Assembly: GCA_036927565.1 (NCBI GenBank)
Contig: JAYESD010000004.1
Location: 166,443,697 to 166,507,696 of the forward strand
DNA length: 64,000 nt
From: Tuctoria greenei
Lineage: Eukaryota > Streptophyta > Magnoliopsida > Poales > Poaceae
Reading direction: 5' to 3'
Part shown: one piece after another, positions 1 to 10,435 of the stretch
Layout: each line of letters starts with the position of its first letter
Numbering within the stretch: the first letter of the stretch is position 1
Made by a program: the position numbers and the translations under genes
The notes under the pieces: model-generated
The model's database searches: none
Told to the model about the DNA's origin: nothing
Seen by the model: only the letters and a program-made list of their open reading frames with translations

Positions 1-1467
1 CCTTGAAGCATATTGATCCTATTTTTAAAATAAATGTTTTGTTTACAAAATTGCATGCTTGTGTCAATTTGATGGGAATTATGTGGTAGGAAGTTTACTA
101 GATTTATTTAACCATCCTTGTCACCTGGAATACATGGTAGAGTGTCGGGATGGGATCTTTACCTTTTTTCTTTGCTTGATTAATTGAGATGGGAAAACAA
201 CTATACCACTTAACTTAATAATGCATTTATGAAATTATGATTAACACGAAATGGTTAATATGATATATTTATGGGTGATCTAAGCAAGCCTGGTATGTGG
301 ATGGGTTGGATGATATGGTGGTTTGCTTGCTTTAGATCTAAGGACCGGTTCATGCGAGAATAAGCCAGGACTACAGTGCCACCATGAGGCCAAGTATGGG
401 TGCGGCGTTGCTGATTAATTAGGGATTTGCTAGTGTTGTTTGGACCATTAAGGATGCTCGGGGAAGGGGTAGTCGGATTGGGTTTGTTGATGATTGGTGG
501 GACTACCATGGGATCCGAATGGCTCAATAGGGGCCCTTGGTTGAAGATGTGCTCAGTTGGAGACATCGACACCGGTGAAACCTCAGTGGGGTCTAAATAG
601 GCTAGTAACCCCTTTGTAAAGGCTATTTTGTGATTTCTTTGCCATACACCAAAGGAAGTGTAATTGGTGTAAGGGAGGTTCTTTAGTCACCGACGGGTGA
701 TGAAATCAAAAACACGTGGGTAAAATGGTACAAACTCTACAGAGTCTAATAAAACTATCATGATAGCCGTGCTCCCGGTTATGAGCACCTGAACAACTTC
801 CATGATTAGAGGGAAATTGGAATTTGGGATGGTTATGGCCATGGTTTGGTATTAGTTTGGGATGGTAATATGGTTTATGGTATTGGATATGGTTAATGGC
901 AATGGTGAAATCTGGTACATGGATGATGGATATTGAAATATGGACTTGTACTATGTTATTACTTATTGTATATAATTGGTTATTTCACATACATACAATA
1001 TGTTGCTTTTCAAATGTTTTAATGTACTTTTCAGCACTGAACCATTATTACATCCGTCATTTGAATCAGCTACATGTCATACTTTCCACACTTGCTGAGT
1101 AGACATGTACTCACCCTTGCAATTCCCCCCACCAACAGTTGCAGGTCAGGATTGAGAGTTTAACGATGATAACACGGAGTTCTAGGCCGTGTTTGCCGTC
1201 AGCTTTGCCTGTGGTGTTGCTTGGAACCGCGCTACCCTATATGCTTAGTTTTCTTGATTAAATTATTTCCACTACAGTTATAGTTCAATAATGATAGTTA
1301 GGGTTGCAATATAAGGATTATTTGGATATTGTAATAATACTACTTATTTAATAATTTGAGTTGTGGTAATTATCTGTTTATCATTTGTCAATCACTTGTG
1401 TATGTGTGTTAAACATCGTGGGCACAAATATACTGCACTTGGTTCATTTTCAGAATCGGGTGTCACA
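1..1467 (+). repeat. Right part of a Ty3-gypsy-type LTR (non-coding)
   Basis: No credible coding sequence is visible. From about 580 to 800 the text resembles grass gypsy LTRs: a CACGTGGGTAAAATGGTACA block, then GATAGCCGTGCTCCCGGTTA, with an ATGG-rich stretch after it. The right edge GGGTGTCACA ends at 1467 with a CA terminus. The start and any target duplication are off-window or unrecognisable, so the family and the left boundary are uncertain. The call rests on remembered LTR style, not on a second copy in this window. Confidence 0.4.
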
Positions 1468-2499
1468 TGGTCTTAGAGGGTAAGTAGGCGGAGTAGAAGG
1501 CTTTGGAAGGCTCAAGGATGGTTGTGGTGGCGCTAGGGTTCAAGAGGCTTCAAATAGGAGTCGGGGTCCCCTTTTCATAGGGGTCTCGATAACTAACCGT
1601 TGCCAACAACTCAAATCTGGACTAGTCCGACCCTGGACCATGAACTAGTCCTGTCTCTTGGCACCACCGACAATTCGACATCACCGATCGACAAAAGAGG
1701 TGACGTCCCCGCCAAATGTTTGAATTTCAAACAGTCATGGCAACCCAGACTAGTCTAGCCAAAAGTGGACTAGTCCGAAGTCGGACAAAATGCTTTAATC
1801 CGGCTGAAAACGGACTTCTCTGGGAGAACCCGGACTAATCCGGCCCCTGAGGTGGACAAGTTCGGCCTCCTAGTACTTGGCTTCGGGATCTCACACTAAG
1901 GCCCAGACGGGCTAGTCTGTAACCGAATGGACAAGTCCGAACATGGATTGAAAGCTTTAATCCGTCCAAAAACGGACTACTCTGGGTGGTCCAGACTAGT
2001 CCGACCTCTTTGGCGAACAAGTCCGACCTCCCAGGACTTAGATCCAAAAACTCTCACCAAGGAAGAACGGACTGGTCTGTACCCATATGGACAAGTCTGA
2101 ACTCAAACAAAGACCTTTAGTCCGTCCCAAAATGGACTAAACTAGCCACCAGGGCTAGTCTGGCTTGGGGCCCGAACAAGTCCGGTCCTTGGGAATTTTT
2201 TTCAAAGGCTTATTACTTAGGTTCTTCTCTCGACCACCCCTTTGAGCCTTCTTTGATGATATCAACGCACTTGATACATGCACCCTCACACTAATACGGC
2301 TAGTCTAAACTCAACACAATAGAAACCCTATTTTCTATGCTTGAGTCTTCGACGCCCGTTTCAACCTTTTCCTTTTTGATGGATTTTGTCTCATTTCAAT
2401 CCTCACACCTGTGCTTAAGATCAACTCAACTCATTTGTCTCTTAAATGTTGTCATCAATCATCCAAAACCCACATGGATGCCTAGATGCACTTTCAACG
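1468..2499 (-). repeat. Ty1-copia-type LTR fragment, reverse orientation
   Basis: Read on the minus strand, the stretch begins near 2499 with GTTGAAAGTGCATCTAGGC followed by a GATTGATGACAACA block, a start typical of SIRE/Maximus-like copia LTRs of grasses. The initial TG appears mutated to CG. The body contains about fourteen variants of the palindrome CGGACTAGTCCG or GGACAAGTCCG and a ~161-bp tandem repeat. The other end abuts the gypsy LTR at 1467/1468, so it is probably truncated. No ORF here is credible. Confidence 0.45.
1747..2205. repeat. ~161-bp tandem repeat, about three copies
   Basis: Copies start near 1747, 1909 and 2069 (steps 162 and 160). Each carries, in the same order, a GACTAGTCTG-type motif, a GGACAAGTCCGA-type motif, a CTTTAATCCGTCC-type block, an ACGGACTACTCTGG-type block, and a second pair of CTAGTCCG and ACAAGTCCG motifs. 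Copies are diverged by substitution and small indels. Confidence 0.7.
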
Positions 2500-2917
2500 T
2501 TCTTGTACCACAGATATTTTGCCGTTTCTGAATTAGCAGGTGTGATGCGTGGCATGCGGATCCCATGCATTGAAGAACGCTTGTTCTTAATACGATTTTT
2601 GTATCGGTTCCCATTGCAATCTATGTAGTCCTATCAGGCCGCCTTTCTTGGGTTTCTCCCAACTACTTAACATGAAAACGGTTTACCTGGTGCGACTTTT
2701 TTACCAAGTAGACATGAACCCCCTTGTCATTGGCGAAGGTGACTATGCGATGCATCACAAAGCTCCTCGTGCAGTTGCCATCCAAGCCTTGCAGAGGATA
2801 ATAAAAAGAGAAGTTTGCATAGTGAAGGAACTCTTACACTTTGATCTGTTTCCTTGCGCATAGAACTCTCCGCTTCCTTTTCTGCATCGTGCTTTCCTAT
2901 TTGCTCCACTCGCAGCC

Positions 2918-4315
2918 ATGGATCCCGTTCTTCTCCCCTCCAAGCTCGTCAGCAAGAAGGATATTGTGAGTGTTCGAAAACTGATGGGCTGGCAAAGTCC
3001 TTCCTTTGACAACACGATGCACTGCCAGAGCATTCCTTTCACCAAGAAACGCTCTGAGGACGTCATGTTCTTCACGGCTTATGCCATAGTTGGATTAGTC
3101 CCGCCTATTTCTTCCTTCCTCCTGATGTTGCTGAATGTATATGGCATGTAACTTCACGCCTCGACCCTCATTCCATCCTATTGGTGGCGACCTTCGTATG
3201 CCTTGGTGCGATGTGATTGTGCGTGAGGCCCAACATGCCGCTCTTCAAGACATTCTTCACCCTTTGACCAACTGGAAAAGGTTTGGGCCTCATCAGAGCT
3301 TATTACTTCCTAAGGCACAAAAACTCTCCATACATGTACATCCCATCTTTCTCCTCTAGGAAGTGGAAGGCTTGAAAGAGTGATTGGGTGATAGTCCGGT
3401 TAGACGAGCATGACTGCTTGGAGTTGCCAGCCGCACTTCTCACCACAGACACCGATTTCTTGGAGGTCATTCCAGATCTATCAGCAGAGTACAACCCGAT
3501 GCTAACAAGGATCCAACACATGGCTGAAGGAGGATTAACATCTCTGTTGATGCTCTACGATTTCTTATCACGACGCCTTGCTCCTCTTTAGCAATGGGAG
3601 TTCCCAGACTGGACGTAAAGCGGGGTGATGGACTTCAACCATCTTGAGTGCAGCAATGGAACTTACTTGGATGAGAAGAATCTTCCGTTCACTCTGTCGA
3701 AGTTGTACAGTGGTACTGTCTCCAACAACGACATCTTGCCCCCGTCGGACTTTCTTCCTATATTCGTCGTGTCAGAGCTAAGGTCACAACTATTGAAGGA
3801 GATGCCGACTCTTGATGATACTAGCATCACCGTGCGACAGAGAGGGGACGCCTCCTGAGGGATAGGCATCTCTTAAGTTCTGGCCTCCAGTCCTCAGGAG
3901 GGGTCCGGGTCTGCCTCTACTGGTGGCAAAGAGAAATCTCTTACAGAGCCAAGCCAGTAAAAAAGTTTTGTGTCCGATTCTAGCCGAACCAAAGGAAAAG
4001 AACCCGTGGATCTTTCTAGCAAGAAAAGGAAGCTGGAGTAGGTTGATGCAGGCTCTGCCAGGCCAGCTCCGGTGAAGGTGCCATCGCCTAGGGCACGCCC
4101 AACTCTGAAGTGTGTGGTGGTCGTACCTCCCACATCTTCAGCTTCAATCCCGGCGGCCAAGCGGAGCACTGGTTCGGAAAGGATGCTCCATCTGAAGCTC
4201 TGGTGGAAAAAGGTGTGATGTCAGTCCAGGAGGTCCCAGCGGCTCCGATGTCAGTGCCTGCTTTAGGAACTCCCAAAGCAAAGTCCGAATCATCAGATTC
4301 ATCGGCGACGGTGGG
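2918..4315 (+). pseudogene. Tat-type accessory gene copy G, 5' half (PF04195-like), broken
   Basis: The start ATG at 2918 (MDPVLLPSKL) aligns with the starts of the two other copies at 27324 and 53224. The segment PPISSFLLMLLNVYGM near 3100-3150 matches the core of the putative gypsy-type transposon domain (PF04195). A frameshift follows at about 3151. Homology resumes in other frames: a KWKAWKSDWVI-like stretch near 3360-3395, then EHDCLELPAALL and PMLTRIQHMAEGG at 3388-3591. The leader from about 2538 to 2917 is also homologous to the leaders of the other copies (GTATCGGTTCCC and CTATCAGGCCG blocks). The gene is interrupted at 4315 by the Athila element and continues at 14742. No pol of its own is visible nearby, so it is a stranded fragment. 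Function in the family is unknown. Confidence 0.75.
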
Positions 4316-4317
4316 TG

Positions 4318-4352
4318 TTGACGGTCCTTAAGTACCATATTTTGACCGTCAA
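4318..4352. repeat. 9-bp inverted repeat at the LTR edge
   Basis: TTGACGGTC at 4318-4326 and GACCGTCAA at 4344-4352 form a perfect stem with a 17-base loop, two bases from the LTR terminus. The same arrangement is present at the start of the 3' LTR (about 12888-12922). Confidence 0.85.
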
Positions 4353-4790
4353 TTAACCTCATAATGTGCATAAAAGAAATACAAAACATAGTGGTAGGGC
4401 TATACACTAACCCAATTCCACAAGTGTTGGTGTTTATTTGTATGCAGGTGAATTGTTACCCAAAATAACAAAACATGCAGGGATGAATCCATGAAAATGG
4501 ATTTCAATGAATCAGGCGATGACACGTGGAAGCACATGGATCAAATGGCCCACAAACAGAAGAATAAGAGGAGATCCAACGGTGTTGCACCCATATACAT
4601 CAAGGGGTCCCACCTAGAAGCCACCTGGAGGAAGCACTCCCCCAAGGGAGGCTTGACCAGGTCGGCCGAACCAGGGGTTTTCCTGGCACCAAACCCGGTC
4701 AAATGACACGTGTTGGCTCCTCCTGGCTCCCTAGAGTCAATGGTGACTGATCTGCGCGTTAATTGTGGTGGGAACCGACCCTTCTCCACC

Positions 4791-4798
4791 TATAAATA
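4791..4798 (+). promoter_or_regulatory. TATA box of the Athila LTR
   Basis: TATAAATA after a pyrimidine-rich CCTTCTCCACC stretch, kept in the 3' LTR at 13369-13376. It probably marks the end of U3, with transcription starting about 30 bases downstream. Confidence 0.7.
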
Positions 4799-5536
4799 GA
4801 CCCACTCACCTCACTTCCCACACACACCAAAGTTTTAGAATAGTGCTACACTCCAAAGGTTTAGAGTAGTCCTAGAGGCTACCAAAGTAAAAGGAGAGTG
4901 TGGTGAAGAGTCTAGGAGAAGGAGGCTTGGGCTTGTCAAGTCCCTCTTCTACACTTGTACCCCTACAAAGGTTTTACTCAATCAAGTAAGCCTTTGTGAA
5001 TTCAATACAAGTTTGATATTTTATTCTTAGTAGTTTGCACAAGTAGTTACTTGTGGGTTCACTGCTTTAATTCATTAGAGGCTCTAGTTATAGCTTTGTG
5101 TTCGAAACAACTAGAGAGTGATTTAGAGCATAAGCATGGTGCTTAGGTTATAAATCATCAGTGGATATCTCGTGGACCCACAGATTGAAGAGGTAGGTAG
5201 GTGGTGACAGCCCTATCTATCCTTCGTAATCCTCCACGTTCGGCTATGCCATAGGCTCTTGGCGGGAGTCGTCCTAGTATTGCTAGGAGTAAGCCCGTGC
5301 CTGAAGCAAGCATCTACTGCAAACTACCTTGAATTAGGATCAATACTTTGAATTCCTCTTTGTTCCTTGCCTACCAAACAACTTTATGTCCTTGGGTGAG
5401 CTAGTTCGAAAGATTAGCACACACGTTCTTTGGATTCGATACCCTTGGGAATACTCCTTAAGGGGAACTGCTACAACGGTATTTCCATGCGCTTGCGGAT
5501 AACTCTGTGGTGTTAAGAAATACCAACAAGCATTTC

Positions 5537-5552
5537 TGGCGCCGTTGCCGGA
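5537..5552 (+). other. Primer-binding site of element F
   Basis: TGGCGCCGTTGCCGGA, 8 bases after the LTR end. This is the site usual for Athila elements, attributed in the literature to tRNA-Asp. It is the priming site for minus-strand DNA synthesis. Confidence 0.85.
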
Positions 5553-5653
5553 GAACGGTTACTGTTAATCTTCGAACCAAGATCACCCTCGTATCCTATC
5601 CCCCTTATCTATCATCTTACCTTTCTTATTATTACCTAACCACCACCATATAA

Positions 5654-6406
5654 ATGGAGCAACCCACCATTCTTTCTTACTCTGCTCTGAAGGGCAAGTT
5701 CTGTGAGCCACCGTTTTCGGTGGAACCTATTTGTTCAACCAGCTATGAACTTCGCCCTGGCTTTATAGCCATGGTTCGGGAACAATCCTTCTCAGGAACG
5801 GATTGTGAAAACCCTTACCACCATCTACGAGAGTTCGAACAACTGTATTCATGCCTTCTAATCAAAGGTATGACACAAGAAACTCTCAAATGGAAGTTGT
5901 TTCCTTTTTCCCTCGAGGAAAAAGCCAAACAATGGTACAACCACTACGTTGGGAAGACAAACGGCGATTGGAGTGAATTACAAGACAAATTTTTTCTTGC
6001 TTTCTTTCCCATTGCCTGAATTGTTTCCTTACGAAAGGAAGTACCACGCTTCCAGCAGACGGAGAAGGAATCCATAGGTGCAGCTTGTGACAAATTTTCT
6101 CTTTTGAAAAATTCTGGCCCAGATTTGTTAATCCCTGATCCAATGCTTTTGCAACATTTCTTCACGGGATTGAACAAAGAGTCTGCCCGATATATTGACA
6201 TTACGGCTGGAGGATCTTTCCTCCATAAGACTCCAGAAGAAGGCAAGGATCTTCTGGATAGAATTCTAGAAAATTCTTCCTCCATTATGGGTCTTAATGA
6301 GCCTCCCCAAGAGGAAGTTGTGTTTGGAATGGAGGATACACTCTTGGACAAGGATGAACCCATTTCTTTGTTTACCCCAAGCCTTGCCAGAGGAATCCTC
6401 TCCTGA
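5654..6406 (+). pseudogene. gag: Athila gag, broken
   Basis: Starts MEQPTILSYSALKGKF at 5654 (the first ATG after the primer-binding site) and encodes the capsid-like retrotransposon gag domain: YELRPGFIAMVREQSFSG, then the HHLREFEQLYSCL and WKLFPFSLEEKAKQWYN blocks. The frame is kept from 5654 to 6406 except for a TGA at about 6017 (FFPIA*IVSLRKEV), likely an Arg codon CGA changed to TGA. Gag builds the particle in the cytoplasm. The region 6407-6556 between gag and protease is coding-like in another frame (6297-6518), pointing to a frameshift. Confidence 0.88.
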
Positions 6407-6556
6407 ACCCGAGACTACGAAGGTAGAAGAAATTCAACCCTCGCAGTTTCCATTTTACTTCGAGGAAGAGCTTTTTGAAGATTATGGAAATACCTCAAAG
6501 TATTCTTGCTATAGGTAACCTTCATTGCACCAACTCCACCTGAACCACCTGACGGG

Positions 6557-7090
6557 GTGTTCATCCATCAGACGGTTAAGGAGTTGACCTCTATCCTTAA
6601 CAAAGAGTGGACAGCTGAAGTCGAGAATTCACCCGAAATTCTTCGGATGACCTCACCTTTGGCTACCATTTTATGTTCTATTAGAGGGACACCAATGAGA
6701 ATCCTATACAACCCTACTGTTGGAGAAAATCTCATTTCTGATTCTTGTGCTCTTGCCATTCTTGGTGATGTGCCATTGGCACCAACACGCAAATCCTTCC
6801 GAGATTCATTCGGAATCATTCTTGAAGGATGTGGGGTTCTGCAACAAGTGTCTGTTAGACACGATGTTGAGGCTCTCCTAGATTTTCACGTGTTCGAAAT
6901 CCAAGATTTCGACATCATGATAGGGATTCCCATAGAGAATTTTCTCATGGAAGTTCCTTTGGAAGGAAGTATCAATATCAATCTTGGAGGGAGAAATTTC
7001 TCCATGCTATTCTGCATTAAAAGAACACATCTGCAGAATCTCCCATCCAATATGAGCCAATGGAGGGGGTTAGGACTCTTCAATTTTTAG
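6557..7090 (+). pseudogene. Athila protease region
   Basis: A 177-codon open stretch with LYNPTVGENLISDSCALA followed by LDFHVFEIQDFDIMIGIPI, the arrangement seen in the protease region of grass Athila-type polyproteins. The catalytic Asp motif is not a canonical DTG/DSG, so activity cannot be read from it. It lies between gag and RT and ends in a stop at 7088-7090, 67 bases before the RT stretch. An ATG at 6557 opens the reading frame, but the natural protein would be part of a polyprotein. Confidence 0.7.
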
Positions 7091-7157
7091 AACCCCTGAA
7101 ATTACAGGAGAAGAAGACTTCGTCCAATAGGAGGATGAATTTCAGGAGGAAATTGAA

Positions 7158-8226
7158 TTGCCAAAAGAAGAGCCCTCCCCAAAACCTCCTGTTGAGCTCA
7201 AGATTCTACCTCCAGGCCTATGTTATGCCTTTCTAAATGGCAACTTGGAAGCCCCTATCATCATAAGTGACAAGCTTTCAGATGATGAAACACTCAAACT
7301 CATAGCCATGTTAGCAAGGCATATAGCTGTTTTTGGATATTCACATCAGGATCTCAAGGGAATTAGTCCAGCGTTATGCACCCATCGTATTCCTATTGAC
7401 CCTGAGAGTGTCCCCTCAAGGGAACCTCAAAGGCTATTGAATAATGCGATGCGGGGAGTTGTCAAGAAAGAAGTCTTGAAACTTTTGCATGCCGGTATTA
7501 TTTACCCTGTTCCTCATAGTGAATGGGTAAGTCCAGTTCAAGTAATGCCTAAGAAGGGAGGTATGACGGTCGTTCAAAATGAGAGGAATGAATTAATTCC
7601 TCAATTGACCGTCACGGGATGGAGGATGTGCATTGACTACCGAAAACTTAACAAGGCAACAAGGAAAGACCATTTTCCATTGCCCTTCATCGATGAGATG
7701 TTAGAGCGATTGAAAAAACACTCCTACTTCTGTTTCCTTGATGGGTATTCGGGATATCATCAAATTCCTATCCATCCCGATGATCAAAGTAAGACCACGT
7801 TCACATGTCCTTACGGGACCTATGCCTACCGGTGTATGTCCTTTGGACTGTGTAACGCTCCTGCCTCTTTCTAGAGATGCATGATGTCTATATTTTCAGA
7901 CATGATCGAGGATATCATGGAAGTTTTCATGGACGATTTCTCCCTCTATGGAAAAACTTTTGATAATTGTCTAGAAAATTTAGACAGGGTCTTACAAAGA
8001 TGCTAGGAGAAGGACCGTGTGCTTAATTGGAAAAAGTGTCATTTCATGGTCCGAGAAGGCATCGTTCTTGGACACTTGGTGTCCGAGGGAGGGATAGAGG
8101 TGGACAAAGCTAAAATTGAAGTTATTGAAAAACTTCCACCTCCTATCAATGTTAAGGGAATCCGCAACTTTTTAGGTCATGCATGGTTTTACCGACGATT
8201 TATCAAGGATTTCTCCAAAATCGCTT
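7158..8226 (+). pseudogene. pol: Athila reverse transcriptase, broken
   Basis: RT copies element RNA into DNA. Visible motifs in order: HAGIIYPVPHSEWVSPVQ, WRMCIDYRKLNKATRKDHFPLPFID, FLDGYSGYHQIPIHPDDQ, YRCMSFGLCNAPASF, then FMDDFS (the catalytic Y/FxDD motif) near 7930, and GHLVSEGGIEVDKAKIEVI. The reading frame is continuous with RNase H and integrase, but TAG stops occur at about 7872 (SF*RCM, where a Gln codon is expected) and about 8002, and a TGA at 8226. The stops fit decay of CAG and CGA codons by C-to-T change. Confidence 0.93.
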
Positions 8227-8228
8227 GA

Positions 8229-8792
8229 CCCCTCACAACCCTATTAGCTAAAGAAACTCCCTTACATTTCGATGATGAATGCCTTAAATCATTTGATATA
8301 CTCAAAAGGGCACTCATCTCAGCACCAATTATCCAACCTCCTGATTGGACGCTGCCATTCGAAATCATGTGTGATGCCAGTGACATTGCTGTTGGTGCGG
8401 TCTTAGGCCAAACCAAAGATAAAAAGCATCACGCAATAGCCTACGCTAGCAAAACTCTAACAGGAGCACAACTCAATTATGCCACAACTGAGAACGATCT
8501 CCTAGCAGTAGTTTTTGCTATCGACATGTTTAGATCCTATTTGGTTGAAGCAAAGGTCATAGTCATAATTGAGTTGGGCTCCTGTCAGAGTTTTGCTATA
8601 GACATGTTTAGATCCTATTTGGTTGAAGCAAAGGTCATAGTCTACACAGACCATGCTGCTTTGAAATATCTTCTTACCAAAAAGGATGCTAAACCCAGGC
8701 TAATTCGATGAATTCTTCTACTCCAAAAATTTAATCTGGAAATAAGAGATAAGAAAGGAGTAGAGAATTCAGTAGCAGATCATCTTTCACGT
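8229..8792 (+). pseudogene. pol: Athila RNase H with an internal duplication
   Basis: Follows RT in the same frame. Starts PLTTLLAKETPLHFDDEC, then the first catalytic Asp in MCDASDIAVGAVLGQ, then HHAIAYASKTL, the Glu in TENDLLAVVFAIDMFRSYL, and YTDHAALKYLL. The segment FAIDMFRSYLVEAKVIV occurs twice, 26 residues apart, because of a 78-bp in-frame duplication. A TGA lies at about 8709 (RLIR*ILLLQ). RNase H removes template RNA. With the extra 26 residues in the core fold this copy would not be functional even without the stop. Confidence 0.92.
8513..8642 (+). repeat. 78-bp step tandem duplication within RNase H
   Basis: The 52-base segment 8513-8564 (TTTTGCTATCGACATG...) recurs at 8591-8642 with one base change. 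The offset of 78 is a multiple of three. The intervening 26 bases (about 8565-8590) have no counterpart in related RNase H sequences. Confidence 0.9.
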
Positions 8793-10181
8793 ATGGAAGC
8801 CACACAAACAATGGACATACCTATCAATGACTTCCTACGAGATGATATGCTCCTCAAGGTGATAGACTCTCACCCTTGGTATGCAGATATCATGAACTTT
8901 AAGGTCACGAGATATGTACCACCAGGGGAGAACAAAAAGAAACTCATTTATGAGAGTCGTAGAAACCTTTGGGATGACCCTTACCTCTATCGAGTATGTG
9001 CTGATGGCCTTCTTAAAAGGTGTGTCCCATCAATCGAAGGCACCAAAATTATAGAGAAATGCCATGCTAGCCCCTATGGTGGTCATTACTGTGTTTACCG
9101 TACTCAAGCAATGATCTGGCAGAGTGGATTCTATTGGCCTTCAATGTATGAAGATACCAAGGAATTCATTCACAGATGTTGGAAATGCTAGAAGCACGGA
9201 GGAATCTCTACTCGTGATGTGATGCCCCTAACATACAATCTCCAAGTGGAATTATTTGATGTATGGGGTATTGATTTCATGGGACCTTTTCCTAGGTCTT
9301 ATGATTGCGAGTATATTCTGGTTGCCGTCGATAATGTGTCAAAATGGGTAGAAGCATTGCCATGCAAAAATGCTGATTCCAAGCAAGCAAGGAAAATGTT
9401 CCATGAGATCATTTTCCCACGCTTTGGAACTCCCCGTATGGTCATAAGTGATGGAGGGTCTCATTTCATTGATAAGACCTTCCGAAACTTTTTAAGGGAA
9501 CTTGGAGTCTAGCATAACATTGCTACCCCATACCACCCACAGACAAATGGTCAAGCAGAAACATCTAATAAGTGAATTAAGAATATTCTGCAAAAGACTG
9601 TCTTGAAAATGGGAATGGGATGGAAGAAAAATCTAACCGATGTATTGTGGGCATATCGTACTGCCTACAAGACACCTATCGGCATGTCTCCTTTCCAACT
9701 TGTCTATGGGAAGACTTGCCACTCTCTCGTAGAATTGTAACATAGAGCGTATTGGGCCATCAAGCGGTGGAACATGAATCTTAATGAAGCTGGAAATCAA
9801 CGATTGAAGCAAATCTCTGAGTTGGAGGAATGGAGAGATAAGGCGTACCATAGTGCCAGAATTTATAAAGAGAGAACCAAAAGATGGCACGATAAGAGGA
9901 TTACGCCGAAAGAGTTCAAACCCGGAGATAAAGTTTTACTCTTTAACTCTAGGGTTAAACTCTTTGGACATGGGAAGCTTAGAAGTAAATGGGAAGGACC
10001 CTTCACTGTAGTAGAGACTTCATCCCATGGAGCAATAACACTCCAAGGTGATGACGGTCAACTATTCAAAGTGAATGGGCACCGACTCAAATTATTTCTT
10101 GATTCCCAAAAGGATACAGAAAAAGAATTTGACATGGTAAATCTAATCGATTTCCATGCCATTTCTTTCAATTCTGTTTAA
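8793..10181 (+). pseudogene. pol: Athila integrase, broken
   Basis: Integrase joins the DNA copy to the chromosome. The zinc-binding N-terminus is visible as ECHASPYGGHYCVYRTQ and RCWKC*KHGG. The catalytic D, D, E are all present in VWGIDFMGPFP, MVISDGGSHFI and HPQTNGQAETSNK. The C-terminal GPY/F-like part reads KPGDKVLLFNSRVKLFGHGKLRSKWEGPF. The frame is the same as RT, with stops near 9189, 9510, 9573 and 9738. The polyprotein would end at the TAA at 10179-10181. Confidence 0.92.
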
Positions 10182-10435
10182 ATTTTCGATGTCCAACTAA
10201 TGGGACCATCCAATTCTTCATCTATGAGTCCCATTTAATCGACCCGAGAAATGTGGCCCAAACGGAGCCAGAAGGGGATTGGCTGAACCCTAGGGTCGGC
10301 TGACTCTCCCTTCACGCCATTCGCGTTCTGTTTTCTCGGATTGAACCTCCTTGATATCCTCCACAAAATCCTTGGTGAAACGCGTTATTCCCCACCTACT
10401 TAAAGGACGGAACAGAGAGGAAAGTTATACACCGC

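Larger units (their letters stand above)
4316..5528 (+). repeat. 5' LTR of Athila element F
   Basis: 1,213 bp, TG...CA termini. It is collinear with the 3' LTR once the MITE there is removed. It carries a TATA box at 4791. Short ORFs inside it (for example near 4491-4706) recur in the other LTR and are not genes. Confidence 0.95.

Noticed and set aside
4491..4706. ORF of 71 codons, repeated at 12934-13284
   Set aside because: Both copies are inside the two Athila LTRs with differing lengths and stops; not a gene.
7562..7611. GACGGTC...GACCGTC inverted pair in Athila RT, similar to the LTR hairpin
   Set aside because: It falls in the conserved protein stretch GGMTVVQNERNELIPQLTVTG and is explained by coding; likely chance.
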